Source of the DNA: Chrysopilus asiliformis
Taxonomy: Eukaryota; Arthropoda; Insecta; Diptera; Rhagionidae
DNA length: 64,000 nucleotides
Reading direction: 5' to 3'
Assembly: GCA_964034945.1 (NCBI GenBank)
Contig: OZ035962.1
Span: 78,575,942-78,639,941 of the forward strand
Shown here: in pieces, positions 25,601-37,353 of the stretch
Layout: the number at the start of each line of letters is the position of its first letter
How positions within the stretch are numbered: position 1 is the stretch's first letter
The notes under the pieces: generated by a model
Told to the model about the DNA's origin: nothing
The model's input: only the letters and a program-made list of their open reading frames with translations
Databases searched by the model: none
Position numbers and translations under genes: made by a program

Positions 25601-25900
25601 AGCGAAAAACGAAAGACTTGGGCGACAAACTTGATTAATTTCAGTCACTTGTTCAATTTAAATGGCCTTATACCTGACATGTTAGTGTAAAAAACTTCAA
25701 TAGTATCTGTTCTAATTCGTATTTAGAAAAAAAAACATTAAAATAAATACTTTCCAGTACTAAACATTTTTAATAAGCAGACTTTTTTGATGATCAAAAC
25801 AATTTGATTGACCAAGGATTTTTTTCCCACAAAAAGCGTTTTATCTACAATAAAAAAACAAAGAATTCCAGTCAGCAGGCTTTCCGAGAAAATTGAGAAA
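22640..25900. other. Gene-free AT-rich stretch
   Basis: No gene, element ends or tandem arrays were recognised. The open frames at 25075-25344 and 25341-25571 are Phe/Leu/Ile-rich chance frames. Confidence 0.55.
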
Positions 25901-25902
25901 AC

Positions 25903-27077
25903 ATCCCAAATAGCATTTTAAGCAGCAATTATGGTGTTTATCCCCATATTTCGTCACCATGCAAGTCGCGGCGATAAGCAATTTATGTCGCAAATACGTA
26001 TCTAGTTGTGCCAACGAGACGCCCCAAATAGCATTTTAAGCAGCAATTATGGTGTTTATCCCCATATTTCGTCACCTTGCAAGTCACGGCGATAAGCAAT
26101 TTATGTCGCAAATACGTATCTAGTTGTGCCAACGAGACGCGCAACGAGACCCATAGTGGGGAACACTTTTCAGCGGTTTGCGGCGCCGCAATTATAACGA
26201 CAGGGACGTAATTAGTTGCCACATGCGCGAGCGTCATCTGACGGCATTATATCACACAATTACACAAATCATCGAGCGGGTTTTCTTTCTCCCTCGAATG
26301 CTTGCTCGTAAACAGAGATGAACAAATAAAAACGTAAGCAGAAGACGAACGAGAAAAATCTAATGGCGACAAATTAATGGAAACTTTTGTGGAGTGTTAT
26401 TTTATAATGGACTTTTCTTCCGGTTGCATGTCGTGATTTTAATTGCCATTAAAATTTTTCGACAATATTGGATCTGAAGTTTAAACAGATTTTAATGGGC
26501 CATCAAATTATTTTGTTTTTAATCAAAAATTTCTTTAATTTTATTTTATCGGTAAAATTTTTTTTTCTTTTGCAATGAAATTTTGATGCCAATAAAATTA
26601 TGCTGTTTCAAAAATGTCTGCTATCCACTTTTTATGCAATATCCTTCAGTCATTCGCCTGAAATAAGAAATTTAATTCTCGAAACGAAATCGTTTCCATC
26701 AAATGTCAGTGAGAAATATGGCGGCTGAAGGCATCAATTTTTTTTGGTGTTTCTCAGACGGGGAGCTTTAATGAAACTTTAGTGGCAGACTATTTCGACC
26801 CGAAAACCATCAAATGCTGCTCTATCGCTGCAGGAATTTTCATGAAGCGAATGTTGCCCCAAAGATGAACCGTGGGTCACCAATTTCCCCACTAAAGCAA
26901 TTGTGGCTTTGCAGACGCATTATTAATCGGTGCGACGCGCTCGTCACTTCTTTCGCTTCTTTTACGCGGATGTGAATTATAGGTGTAAATTTTTAGCCCC
27001 GATTGCGTAAATTGCTGCATTTTAAAGCCGCAAAGAACAAATCTCATGTTCCCGTACTTTTCGATGCTATTTGGGAT
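25903..27077 (+). mobile_element. Non-autonomous TIR element, CCCAAATAGCA family copy 1
   Basis: The ends are ATCCCAAATAGCAT and its reverse complement ATGCTATTTGGGAT at 27064-27077. The first ~118 bp of the left end is tandemly duplicated: CCCAAATAGC recurs at 26023 and the two copies differ at a few sites. Internal sequence such as 'catagtggggaacacttt' (26151) and 'ggcgacaaattaatggaaact' (26374) is shared with the reverse-oriented copy at 60404-60825. No transposase is recognised. The superfamily is unassigned because no clear target duplication is visible. Confidence 0.7.
25905..26139 (+). repeat. 118-bp tandem duplication of a transposon end
   Basis: Two head-to-tail copies start at 25905 and 26023. 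They run from CCCAAATAGC through 'gtgccaacgagacg' and differ at only two or three positions, for example 'caccatgcaagtcg' versus 'caccttgcaagtca'. Confidence 0.9.
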
Positions 27078-27136
27078 CAGAAATGTTCCCAAAACTCATT
27101 ATAAAGCACTGACTTCGTAGAAGACTTGATTGCATA

Positions 27137-27384
27137 TGAGGCGTTAAAAGCTAGAGTGGACCAAGCCACATAATTGAGTTTCTGAAGCTTTTCCACTTTT
27201 GTACAATTATTGACTGTAAATTTTTGGAAAAAAAATTTCTTTGCACTTTATTACTCAATGTTGAAATGTTCTTTTGTGCATCCAAACATTTTTATCTAAA
27301 AACTCACTCGCAATAGTGATTCAAACACAAAAAAAATCACGATTTCGACATGTGGGTTGGTCCACTCTAGCTTTTAACGCCTCA
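27137..27384. mobile_element. MITE with >30-bp terminal inverted repeats, TA target
   Basis: TGAGGCGTTAAAAGCTAGAG at 27137 begins an arm of about 35 bp that is reverse-complemented at 27350-27384 with one mismatch. TA flanks both sides (27135-27136, 27385-27386). The structure fits a Tc1/mariner-type MITE. The body is AT-rich and non-coding. Confidence 0.8.
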
Positions 27385-27494
27385 TATATACTGCGTTGCT
27401 TGGGTAATAATAAACTATTGAATATATTTTTTTTTAAAGTTAGAACTCATTTTTAGACAAAATGCAGTTTACCTATTTTTTTTTTATTTGGCCC

Positions 27495-28430
27495 CTACTC
27501 GGTAGAAATTGGATCATATTACGGGCCGATCGTGGGCCTTAGAGTCGGGATAGGTTTTATTGATTGAAACATTTGTTTGAGGCATAAACCTATCTAAAAA
27601 CGTATCAAAATCCATACAATAGTTTAAGATACGGAAGGCATATAGTTTCGTATAATGTGAGAGAGTTTGAATTGGCAAAAATTGTCCTTTAGGATCGACC
27701 TGTCCAACAATGAAACCCGTATCAAAATTCATTCAGTAGTTTCGAATATATTAGCAAATGAGTTTGCAACATTTAGAAGGGAGTGGTTTGAGTCGAAGCA
27801 AATTTTTTTTTACGATCGGCCTGCCCAACACTGAAACTAGTATCAAAATTCATTCAGTAGTTTAGGATACAACAAGATAACAGTTTCGCAACATACGGAG
27901 AAGACTGTTTGGGGTGGGCGAAAATTTTACTTGACAGACAACCCACCCAGCCCTAAAAACTGTCACAAAATAAATTTAGTGGTTTAAGAGATAGCAGAAG
28001 AGGGTGTTCGCATAATGCGGGACGGAGAAGTTCGAGTGGATTAAAGTTTTCGTTGAAGGGCGGCCTGTCCAACATTGAAAACCGTATTCAAACCCCTTAA
28101 GAGGCTAGAAGATAACAGGTGAGGGGTGTTTTTTGACATACAGCTAATTTATACTAAGGCTTAGCACATAAAATATTATCTTGTAAAATTTCAACCATAT
28201 CGACTCAACAGTTTAGCTGTGATGCCGTTCAAAAAAGGTAAAATGTGCGTGTAAAAATTCCCGGAGCGAGGAGGGAGGGCGGAACGAAACCACAAATACC
28301 CTATAACCTTTCCATGTGAATAAGCAACATTTAGCAACAAACGGCATCAAAATCGGTTCGGTGGTTTTCGGGACATACAGATTTACATACATACTGAAAT
28401 TAAATTCTAAATATTTAGTAGATTAACACC
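27495..28430 (+). repeat. ~120-bp tandem array plus element tail, copy 1
   Basis: Units align at 27693, 27814, about 27935 and 28058, with a weaker unit before them. Each contains a form of 'gatcggcctgcccaaca', then 'tgaaac', then 'atcaaaattcattcagtagttt'. The array is followed by a tail with 'cctataacctttccat' and 'atcaaaatcggttcggtggtt'. The same combination occurs at 30580-31165. It looks like a non-autonomous transposon carrying an internal minisatellite. Confidence 0.6.
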
Positions 28431-28434
28431 AAGT

Positions 28435-30575
28435 CGAAAAATTTGTAGTTCAAAAAACCAAATCAACAGAAACTACAACAGAATTAAAAAAAACTTTGAT
28501 TCTCGATCTTGTTCGCCGCATTCAATTTCACAACACGCTGATAGCTCTTTAATTGTTTCAGGTAATTAATAGATTTTTTTTATTGTTTATAAATGCTGAG
28601 AATTTAAAAAAGAGTTAAAAAATTTTAATCCTTAATTTGAAATAAATCAAAAGACAAATTTTTATGAAAATTTGGATTAAATTCATTTCAACAGGGAAAT
28701 ACTTCCAAATATGTGATTATTAATATAATTAGTCACACCTTTCTTCTTACAAGATAATGATAACTGAAATGACCTTGTAAAAGGCTTACGAGTATAAGCC
28801 TAAACACTTAAACAACACAGACGGGAAAAAAAACGTCGATCAACAGCATTTTATCACATCATTTAAATAATCAGATAATGGCTCGCAATTAATTTCATAT
28901 TCATCCAAGTTAGAAAAGTATAATATTTAATGCCGAAAATATGTCTACCAGTCATTGTCGTTTTTGTTTTCGTTTTAATCTTGGGTTTAAATTTTTTTCA
29001 CCACTATTTATCTTTTTTGTGGCGAAAGAATTCCAATAATATTGAGTTGGACCACATAAATGAAAAATACCAACGAAATCAAAAACATTTTCAACGAAAA
29101 ACTCAATATTTTGTTGCCTTTTTACGCATGAAATTTGCCATCAAATTCTGTGCTCAATATGCCATTTAACGGTAGGTTGTCTAAAGGTTTACTAATAATC
29201 TTTTAACAAATACACGACTATATACGATTTTTTTTATTAATCTAGTGGTAACCTTATCCAACTGTCGGATTGCTATTAGTCTACATCAAAATGCTAAATT
29301 AGTGACAATTTCTAAAAATATAATTTGGTCACAAATTTGTCATCAAATTGCTGTAATTAATTTCATCGATATTCCGAGTGAATAAACGTGGAAATATGTT
29401 AAAAAGAATTCCTAAAAATCCAAACTACAAATAATACATTTTATTATCTAAGAATTTTTGTTATTTTATCTGAAAATTTGAATGGCACAAAGTAGAAATC
29501 AATTTCCGCAACTGATTCAGATTGTTACACACAATATATTGGCGCGAGTTTGAAATTGAAAAGAAAAACTTTTGAAAAAGATTGGATTTTTTTTTGATGT
29601 TTAGATAAAAATATCTAAACATAACAAAAATTAATCCGATAATTCTAAAATTTTTAAATTAGATGACAATTAATTTAAACCACCCCCGCTAAATTCAAAC
29701 ACGAAAGACATTACAAAAACCATAGAAATGTCACTTCAATTTTTATTTTGGACAAATCCTATACTACCTTGAAGTTGGATCAAAAATGTTAAAGTTTGCT
29801 GTTAAAGATGCATAATTTATGAGAATTTGATTTTGTTGATGTTTTTCTGTTTAGGGCCTTATTAGCGCGATATCAGAACATGTTCTTCTTAATTATCGCT
29901 CATTAATTATAAGCTCAAAGGTAAATACTTGCACTTTGATACCCGTATCAGTCACCGAAACCAATTTATTCTATAGAATCGTTGTTGTACTATAGAATAA
30001 GAACGTTAAGAACATCTTATTTTTCCACAAAATCTTGGTAGACACGCCGTTTAAGATCCTTTTTATTCAATTTTTAAAGATTTTTTTTTTTGGATTTTCG
30101 TGCTGCTTTAACTGAGATACCGTTGACAACCAATTTGTTAAAAGTCTTGTTTGTTTGTCTTTGGCATTTTAATTTTTTGGACTTTTCATCTTTTTTTTTC
30201 TTGGAAGAAGCGAAGGAGCCAAAAGTGTGCAGTCTGAACCTTTTTTGTCGCCTAATTAAGATGTCGAAATTCATTTAAAATGCAGGCAAAACGAACTTGT
30301 TTTACCGAATACCATTTAAATATTTTGGTTGAATAGATGGCGATCTTTAAATGCGGAGGTAAAACGAAGATCCAAATTTGATTTATAATGCGATTAATGT
30401 TTGTTTATTTCCACCCATTTCAGATATGATAGATGATTTTTTACCCAATCCAAATTTGAATGTGATTTAATTTTTATCTTGTTAAGAAGATAGAATTAAG
30501 TTGAATAGAAAAGTAATGAACTGATTCTGATGTTTAAGTGATTTAAAAAAAAAACGTTTTGGCAAATATTAAGGA
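28435..30575. other. Gene-free AT-rich stretch
   Basis: No gene recognised. A short palindrome TGTTTAGATA/TATCTAAACA lies near 29599-29621. The frames at 28930-29169 and 30074-30278 lack coding evidence. Confidence 0.55.
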
Positions 30576-30579
30576 AAAA

Positions 30580-31165
30580 CAATTTTGAAATATCTTGATA
30601 ACGGTAAAAGATACCGATTTACGAATAAAATTCTTAAAAGATATCGGGAGAAAACCTCTAAAATGGTGAATAGGGGATCCAAACTCTTTCAGAATTGCAG
30701 AAGATAAAAGGTAAGAGGTATACAGAAAGGGGGATATAGATATTAGTGGCCGATTTTTTTTTTTAACGGTGGCTCCTCTAATGGTGAGTATAGATCGAAA
30801 TCCCATCAGAATGCAGAAGATTGCTGGTAAAGAGCTTATAAAGGGGGTACGAAGTATATATAAATATTAGTGGGTAATGTTCTCTCTTGAAAAGTGACAT
30901 CTTCAATTGTGAAAACCAGATCAAAATCCTTTCAGATTTGCAGAAGATAGCAGGTAAGAGGTTTACATAGGGACGAGTGGCCAAAAATTATTCTTGAGAG
31001 CTGACCTCTCTCCTTCAAGAGATATCAGGAGAGGGAGTAAGAAGGAAGGAGGAATTTTTATAGCCTATAACCATTTCATCGACACTGTGAACCAAACTTT
31101 GAAGTTTTATTAAAATCGGTTCAGTAGATCTTGAGAAAGCCGGTCACAAAAAAAAATTCCTTTTT
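30580..31165 (+). repeat. ~120-bp tandem array plus element tail, copy 2
   Basis: Units start near 30655, 30771 and 30898. Each contains a variant of 'atc(a/g)aaatcc(t/c)ttcag' followed by 'gcagaagat' and 'ggtaa(g/a)ag'. The tail near 31070-31140 has 'cctataaccatttcat' and 'taaaatcggttcagtag'. It shares motifs and order with 27495-28430. The open frames on the minus strand here follow the repeat and are not genes. Confidence 0.55.
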
Positions 31166-31175
31166 AATATTAGTA

Positions 31176-32071
31176 AGGGGTGTTTTTTTTAAGCCCGATA
31201 GAACTTCAAATTTTAAAAAGTAACACAAAAAATTAAATTTTAATCAAAATTTTTTATTTATTCGAAAGATCAATACATGCCATTAACATTTGAAAATGAT
31301 TTCGGGCATATGGCCCGGCTGTTCTTGACGAAGCGCATTCTGGACGTCCAATTTTGGGCCACTTTTGCTGGCCGTATGTCACGAATAACACGAACAAAGT
31401 TGGCCTCCAAGGCGTCAATTGTTGCTGGTTTATCAGCATAAACCAGTGACTTCACGTAGCCCTACAGGAAATAATCGAGAGGTGTCAAATCGCACGACCT
31501 TGGAGGCCAATTGACAGGTCCATTTCTCGAAATCAAGTTATCGACAAATTTTGATTTTAATAAGTCGATGGTTGCGGTCGCCGTATGGCACGTAGCGCCA
31601 TCCTGTTGAAACCACATCTTGTCCGGATCAATGTCATCCATATTTTCAAACAAAAAAATCATTGATCATGATGCGGTAACGATCTCCATTAACTGTAACG
31701 CGAGCTCCGGCCTCATTTTTGAAGAAATAAGGTCCGATGATGCCACCAGTGTGTAAACCGCACCAAACGGTGCATTTTTCTGGATGTAATGGAGTCTCTA
31801 GGATCTCTTGTGGATTGGTCTCACTCCATATGCGGTAATTTTGCAAAAATGGGCTTCATCGCTGAACAAAATTTTGCTAAAAAAAACGTCGCTTATAAGT
31901 GGCCCGAATATATGACTAATCTTCAAAGTAAATTTGGATAATTTGGCAGCGTTGTTCAAGCGTGAGTCTATTCATGATGATTTGCCAGAGTATACTGATC
32001 ATAAATGTCAAAAAGTGAGCTCGTTTGACAGTTAACCCTTTCGTAAGTTCTATCTAAAAAAAAACCCCCTT
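31176..32071 (-). mobile_element. Internally deleted mariner-type element
   Basis: Terminal inverted repeats lie at both ends. The left reads AGGGGTGTTTTTTTTAAGCC followed by 'cgatagaactt'. The right, reverse-complemented, reads AAGGGGGTTTTTTTTTAGAT followed by 'agaactta'. TA flanks both sides (31174-31175 and 32072-32073). The minus strand carries a broken Tc1-mariner transposase. At about 896 bp it is shorter than the usual ~1.3 kb. Confidence 0.85.
31270..31975 (-). pseudogene. Mariner-type transposase, truncated and frameshifted
   Basis: Family: DDE/D transposase of the Tc1-mariner superfamily, a nuclear enzyme that cuts and pastes its own element. Reading the minus strand, an ATG at 31975 starts MNRLTLEQRCQIIQIYFED and then hits TAG at 31916-31918. 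The middle, including most of the DNA-binding half, is missing. The catalytic part resumes with FSDEAHF (about 31857-31877), shifts frame, continues VWCGLHTGGIIGPYFF, shifts frame again near 31650, then shows FQQDGATCHTA and RSCDLTPLDYF. A TAG replaces the residue before GYVKSLVYADKP at about 31461. All three acidic catalytic positions can be seen, with 36 residues between the second and third, but no continuous protein is possible. Confidence 0.92.
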
Positions 32072-32074
32072 TAT

Positions 32075-33700
32075 GATATGATAAAAAATGATTTTTTTAA
32101 AAAGGCAAATTTTAATTTATTTCTTTTACTATTTACAAGATATCAATTATTTTATGTGGACCAAAAAAATTTCAACATTTAATCAAGCACTATTAATCCC
32201 AAGATAATTCAATAAATCCCATTTTCTCCTAAACAGCTAAAAACCTAATTCGAGACAACCTTCAGACTATAATTCAAAAATCATACAATGTTCTGAGAAT
32301 AAAAACATTCGCCTTATATCTAAATATCAATAAAAAAAATTAAATTAAAGAACAGCTTTCAATATCATTATGAAAAGATTAATGATGTCACGCTTGAATG
32401 AAAATTCTTGTGAGAATTCCAATTCTTATAAACTCTTATCGTGGTTTAATACTTTTATATTATTTTTTTATAAGCAGAACAAAGCCAATGAAAATCACGA
32501 ATTTTATAATGAATTAAAAAATGCACTTTTTCAAAGAATAAACGTAGATTCATTTATTGAGCTTGTAAGAACGATGCAAAACTGTGCCGGTTTTTATTGA
32601 CGATGATGCTGATGATGAAGAAGATGACGTTTCTATTTGGGAGAAGTGATGATATCGATTGTCCTTGATTCGTTGGAGAACGCTTCAATCCGGTAGTACT
32701 CATTGAATCCAATAACCAGATAGGATTGAATTAAAAGAAGTATATGTAAAAACCTATAAATAATAAATGTTAATATCGATTAAATATGATTACATATGCA
32801 AAATATTTGTAGATTGTTATTTTTATCATATCGATATAGCATAGCAGAATTAAACTTGTCTCATCGTTTGCGGTGATATCATCTGTCTTGTTAACTAGAT
32901 ATAAAATCGATTCTTTCATTATTGTAATAAAAAGCCACTCAATTGCATTTTAATTCATGTAAATAGTTGACAACGATAATTTTACTACATCAGTCTAATA
33001 AAATGCTTTGATCCCAGCTTGATCATACAACGATAGAGGAGTTGAAGGTATCACTCTAACATTCAATAGAATTTCATTTGCATTTTCTTTTTAAGTTTTC
33101 CCATAAGACGATAAACCAAGAAAAGAATCTGTTTCTTCCACATTAACCGATTGTGTAACATTTCCGCAATTGAATATGAATAAAGATTTGTTTGTCAATC
33201 CCATTTAGAACGATATCAAACAATTAGACATCCGATAACGAAATGGATTGTCCACAAGTTTTTATGAAAACATGTTATAAAAATAATACCTTAAAGTTAA
33301 AATGTGAAATATTTCTCACCAAACTAACCAAGTATAATGAAGTGATTTCATATGAGAAATATGACAGTTTGTATAGTCGGAAACCTGTTAATATGTAACA
33401 ACAAAAGTCAATCTTTCTTAGACTAATGGATCAATTTATGGTATTTAACTATTATATTTCCTACCAACGTCAAATACAACGTCATATAAAATCCATCAGT
33501 TTGGAATTGTACAGTGAAACCGGCTTTGTGTGAAGTTTCAGAAAATTAGGATTTGGAAAATCTGAAGTTACTCTTGTAAAAATATCTCTGGAGCTTTGCG
33601 AAAAATTTTCTACAGTTTATATATAAAATGTGGGTTCGCAGAAGTTAGAAACAAACGACAATAGACCTAAAAAAAAATAAAGAGAAGATATATGGTAAAT
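32075..33700. other. Gene-free AT-rich stretch
   Basis: No gene or element recognised. The 76-codon frame at 32370-32600 has fairly even composition and ends just before a GATGAT-rich stretch (32600-32625), but no motif identifies it. Confidence 0.5.
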
Positions 33701-33702
33701 CT

Positions 33703-34513
33703 TGGGTGATCATACGTCCCGGAATGACCGGGACACTCACGAATTCAGCCATGCTGGCGTCCAGCTAACTAATCTTTTGTATCGGACTTTTCAATTTAGT
33801 GTTCTAACTTATCAAGCGCTAGAGACAACGATTACTAAATAGGCAAAAAATACTCTACTTCTGCTGGGGGTTGCTGTAAAGTACAGTAATCCCTCCAACT
33901 GCGCGGTTTCTAACTGCGCGGTTAAGTTTTTAATACAAAAATTTCGAACTGCGTGGTAAAAATTTCGCAGCTGCGCGGTTTTTTTTATAATTTTCGTTTT
34001 AAAAAACATGTTCCTAACCCCAAAATTTCATACAAAGTAGGGTTCACAGTGCGCGATTTCGGTTTGCGCGCTCTTTTTGTGGAACGTATCTACCGGCAGT
34101 TGGAGGGATTACTGTACATTTTTTTCGCCTAAGGCACGTTTTTTCCATGATTTTTTACAAACCGCTCCTGTTTTCCAAAAAATTTTGCCTGCGGCTCTTT
34201 TGCCGTTATTGGTATTCTTACGATTTCCGTTGTCAATAATTATGAAAAGTAAAAAACATTAAAAATTAAGTTAATTTTCAGTTAAGACTGTGCAGCCCTT
34301 AATTTAAAACTTTGCGCCGCATTCTGCTTAAAACAAGTTGCCTGCGGCGCATATTTCTTAACTATTTTTCCTCGGCTTTCGTCCAAATAAAGATTTGTTT
34401 TCCATAGAATTTTATTGTTCCGTTGGAGTACCGTTTCAGCCATTGTCTCACCCCCTGCCCCCTCACCTATCGTTCATTTTGTCCTGGATTGATCCAAAAA
34501 GATGGTCACCCTA
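33703..34513. mobile_element. Candidate hAT-like element, hosting a pogo-like MITE
   Basis: The left end contains GGGTGATCATACGTCCCGG. The right end, reverse-complemented, contains TAGGGTGACCAT. GGTGACCATA with GTCCCGG is a known type of hAT (Tip100-like) terminus. The same 'atggtcacccta' end occurs alone at 61356-61368 and 63580-63593. No matching 8-bp target duplication was found, so the boundaries are tentative. The MITE at 33884-34114 is inserted inside. Confidence 0.4.
33884..34114. mobile_element. pogo-like MITE copy 2 (231 bp, TA target)
   Basis: The ends CAGTAATCCCTCCAACTGC and its reverse complement are preserved, with TA on both sides (33882-33883, 34115-34116). The body is the reverse complement of 16754-17016, sharing 'aacatgttcctaaccccaaa' and 'acaaagtagggttcaca'. 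It lacks about 30 bp of the GCGCGGTT-type repeats present in copy 1. The open frame at 33812-34009 reads through it and is not a gene. Confidence 0.88.
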
Positions 34514-34519
34514 GCTAGA

Positions 34520-36125
34520 AGGGACAAACAATTTCAAAGAATGCGTTTTAAATTATTTTTCAATGACACCTTTTTCAGCTTCTACTGTACAACGATAGAC
34601 TGAACGACTTCTACAATGACCACCATCTAATTACGACGAATCGCCGTCGTACGGTCAGAACACCTCCATCACTTAGCATAGATGTGATAGTTTCCTGAAA
34701 TTTTGTTGACACTCTTGAAAATTCTGCACTAAAATGTTAACAATGTGACCTCTAATTTGTAACACCAACACAACAATTTGATGACTTCGGGGGAAACACA
34801 TGACTTCATTCATTCGATATGGACTGAAAATATAATTTTCACACGATCCGAGCCGCATTACACCGTCAATTGTATTTTTTTGACACTCTATAACATCAAA
34901 TAGTAGACCAAACACAAAAAAATTCCTTCCGAAAAATTACTCCGCTAAGAAGATAATAAAGAAGAAAAAATTCTGTGAGGAAAAGAACAATCGAAGGTTT
35001 TGTCAAAATGTCGAACAGCATCTTAAAAGTTTTCATTTTTAACGCGATACGAGTTTTACGACATGAACTTAATGTACTAGAAATAACTAAAGTAAGAAAT
35101 TAACGATAATTTCTTTTGGTGCGAAATGTGTTTATTTGATTAGACAAGCTTATTATTTGAGCTGAATTAACAGAGGAAATCGACAAAGTTTATTTTTTTA
35201 CTTTAAATCCAATGAAGAAACGTTAAAAACTGTTTGAGTTTTTCATTTAAAACAGTGAAAACAACATTAAGCTATTCGTCAAGATTTTTTTTTCAACTTT
35301 TCGTTCTTTAGTTAGAGTATAGATTCTAAAAGCTACATTTTAATATGATACAAGGTTAAATTTTGTGGGAGTTATCCAGTCTTATCCGAATAGATTAAGA
35401 TTTTTCTAACCGCCGATAAAAACATTGATAATTTTCTTAAACATTTTATTGTCGTAATCAAATTATAGAGTGACTGACGTTATTTATTTGTAAGACAATT
35501 TCAACGAAGCTAAATACTCGGGAGTGCATTGACAATGGAAAAATCTCGTAGGTGTTATAAAAGTTTATAACCATTGATGCAGAAATGATTAAATTATTAT
35601 GATTATGTTAAAAGGGTAATTTTTTTAGTATTTCAGTCAAAATATCGAACTGAATTCTTTTAAACGTTTTTATTTCAGTCGTATTCCATGACTAATTTAG
35701 CCAAGAAAGTTGTATTAATTTTGGTTTTTTTTATCATAAGACGAACATCACTTTGTGAGCACTCTATAATTAAATGTTAAATGAAAATGTCTACAAAGAA
35801 ATATTTTCACATCAAGGATTTTAAAAGACGTCATTTTTGTTTACCGTAAAATGTAATTCATTGAAAATGTCAACATCTGGATGGATTCTATATATTTATA
35901 AGAAAAATACATGACATACGACATGACTTATTTTGAACACAAAATGCACATTTTGAAATTTTAACTTGGGTCCGGTGTAATTCCAGGGAAGTGGATTTTT
36001 TTTTCGGTTTGTCAAGGAAAATTCATATTTCTGTGATAAATATTTGTGATTTTTGATATTTTCTGTAATTCCAAAATTTCAGCTCGATTAGTCTTTTGAC
36101 AAACTTTCAGGCTTTCTTTAAAAGC
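34520..36125. other. Gene-free AT-rich stretch
   Basis: No gene, clear transposon end or array seen. The frame at 34673-34915 on the minus strand has no recognised motif. Confidence 0.5.
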
Positions 36126-36134
36126 TTTTATTTA

Positions 36135-36665
36135 GTTTGATTTATCGTTCGTTTGTCTGTCTGTCGGGGTCAAATTTTGTAATCTAATTTTAACCCACTT
36201 CCACTAATCCAGTTGAAAACACAGCCTAATCCACTTTACGGTAAGATTATATCTTTCTTACATATTCAAACTTTATATGATGGATATAATTGAATACAAT
36301 GTGGAATTTTTTTTGTTCAAAAACATTGAAAAACTCAAAAACTAATTGACGTAGATAGTTGAAATTTGGCATGGAACAAGCTTTTATTAAAAGGTAAACC
36401 TCTTCCGATAATGGGAAAAAAAATAACCACCCGGTTCCCCCTTCCCCATAATAATGGGAAAGAATTTTGCTATTTTCTCGAAAACGGTTCGTATTATATC
36501 GTTGCTTGCTTACATACGAACGAACACACGGATGTACACATACAGACATGCCACAGACTCATCGAACTAAGTCGATGGGTGTAGGTTCCGAGGACATGTG
36601 GGGCTTCGTTTGATTTTGGGCTTGAAGTGATTTTAATACCTTTCTTGTCTGTAAGAAAGGTAAAT
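36135..36665 (+). mobile_element. DINE-like family C element
   Basis: It contains a GTTTGTCTGTCTGTC microsatellite at about 36150, 'tgacgtagatagttgaaatttggcatg' near 36348-36373, 'ccacagactcatcgaac' near 36550, and ends in a hairpin whose stem is TACCTTTCTT/AAGAAAGGTA at about 36637-36663. A microsatellite plus terminal hairpin is the DINE-1/Helentron layout, but the sequence differs from families A and B. The left boundary is uncertain and the open frames in the region are not genes. Confidence 0.5.
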
Positions 36666-36760
36666 ACGTACAAAAAGGAGAGAAATAATTTTTTGTGCGG
36701 TACCAAAAATAAGAGCGAGATAAAAGCATAGAAAATAAAATAAATATTTATCTCAATTTT

Positions 36761-36823
36761 ATTTCTTTTATTTAATTTCTTTTATTTAATTTCTTTTATT
36801 TAATTTCTTTTATTTTTTTATTT
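36761..36823 (+). repeat. 14-bp tandem repeat, ~4 units
   Basis: TTTCTTTTATTTAA is repeated head to tail about four times, with the last unit degenerate. Confidence 0.85.
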
Positions 36824-36829
36824 AAACAG

Positions 36830-37350
36830 CGTTTAGTACCTACACTTTTTTAATACATTTTTTTTGATTTTTACTTTTTACTACAATTCTTTGATTTTAA
36901 AACTTCTCTATTTTCTCTGCATTTCTTTGTAGCGCTACAATCCTGTGGGGCTCTTTACTAACATGTTCTTCCACTTTTTACATTTTTCAGCAAGTGTCCT
37001 CCAGTTCTAGGATTTGAGCTTGGTTGCATCTCGCTTCATACTGTCCAGCAACCTTAGTTTCGCTCCACCTTCTTTTCTTCAACCGTCTATTTTGCACTCA
37101 AATACTCGTTTCATGGGATCTGAAGAGTCTGAACGGACCACCACATCAGCCCATCTTAACCGTTCAATATTTTTTTCAGTGACGATGTCAGCATCTTCAT
37201 AGAAATCATAGAGTTAACTGTTATAGCGTATTCCCCAGAAAGAGTTCTGATAAACGATACTATACATAGATTTTCTACTCTAGGGATCGAAGAAGGCCAA
37301 CAACAAAAAGTGAAAAGTTTGGAGTTCCTCAAATTTTCTGTGGTGAAAAT
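36830..37350. other. Gene-free stretch
   Basis: No gene recognised. 'aggatttgagcttggttgcatctcgcttcatactgtc'-type sequence at 37010-37050 might derive from an old retroelement, but nothing supports this. The frame at 37014-37202 has no known motif. Confidence 0.4.
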
Positions 37351-37353
37351 ATT

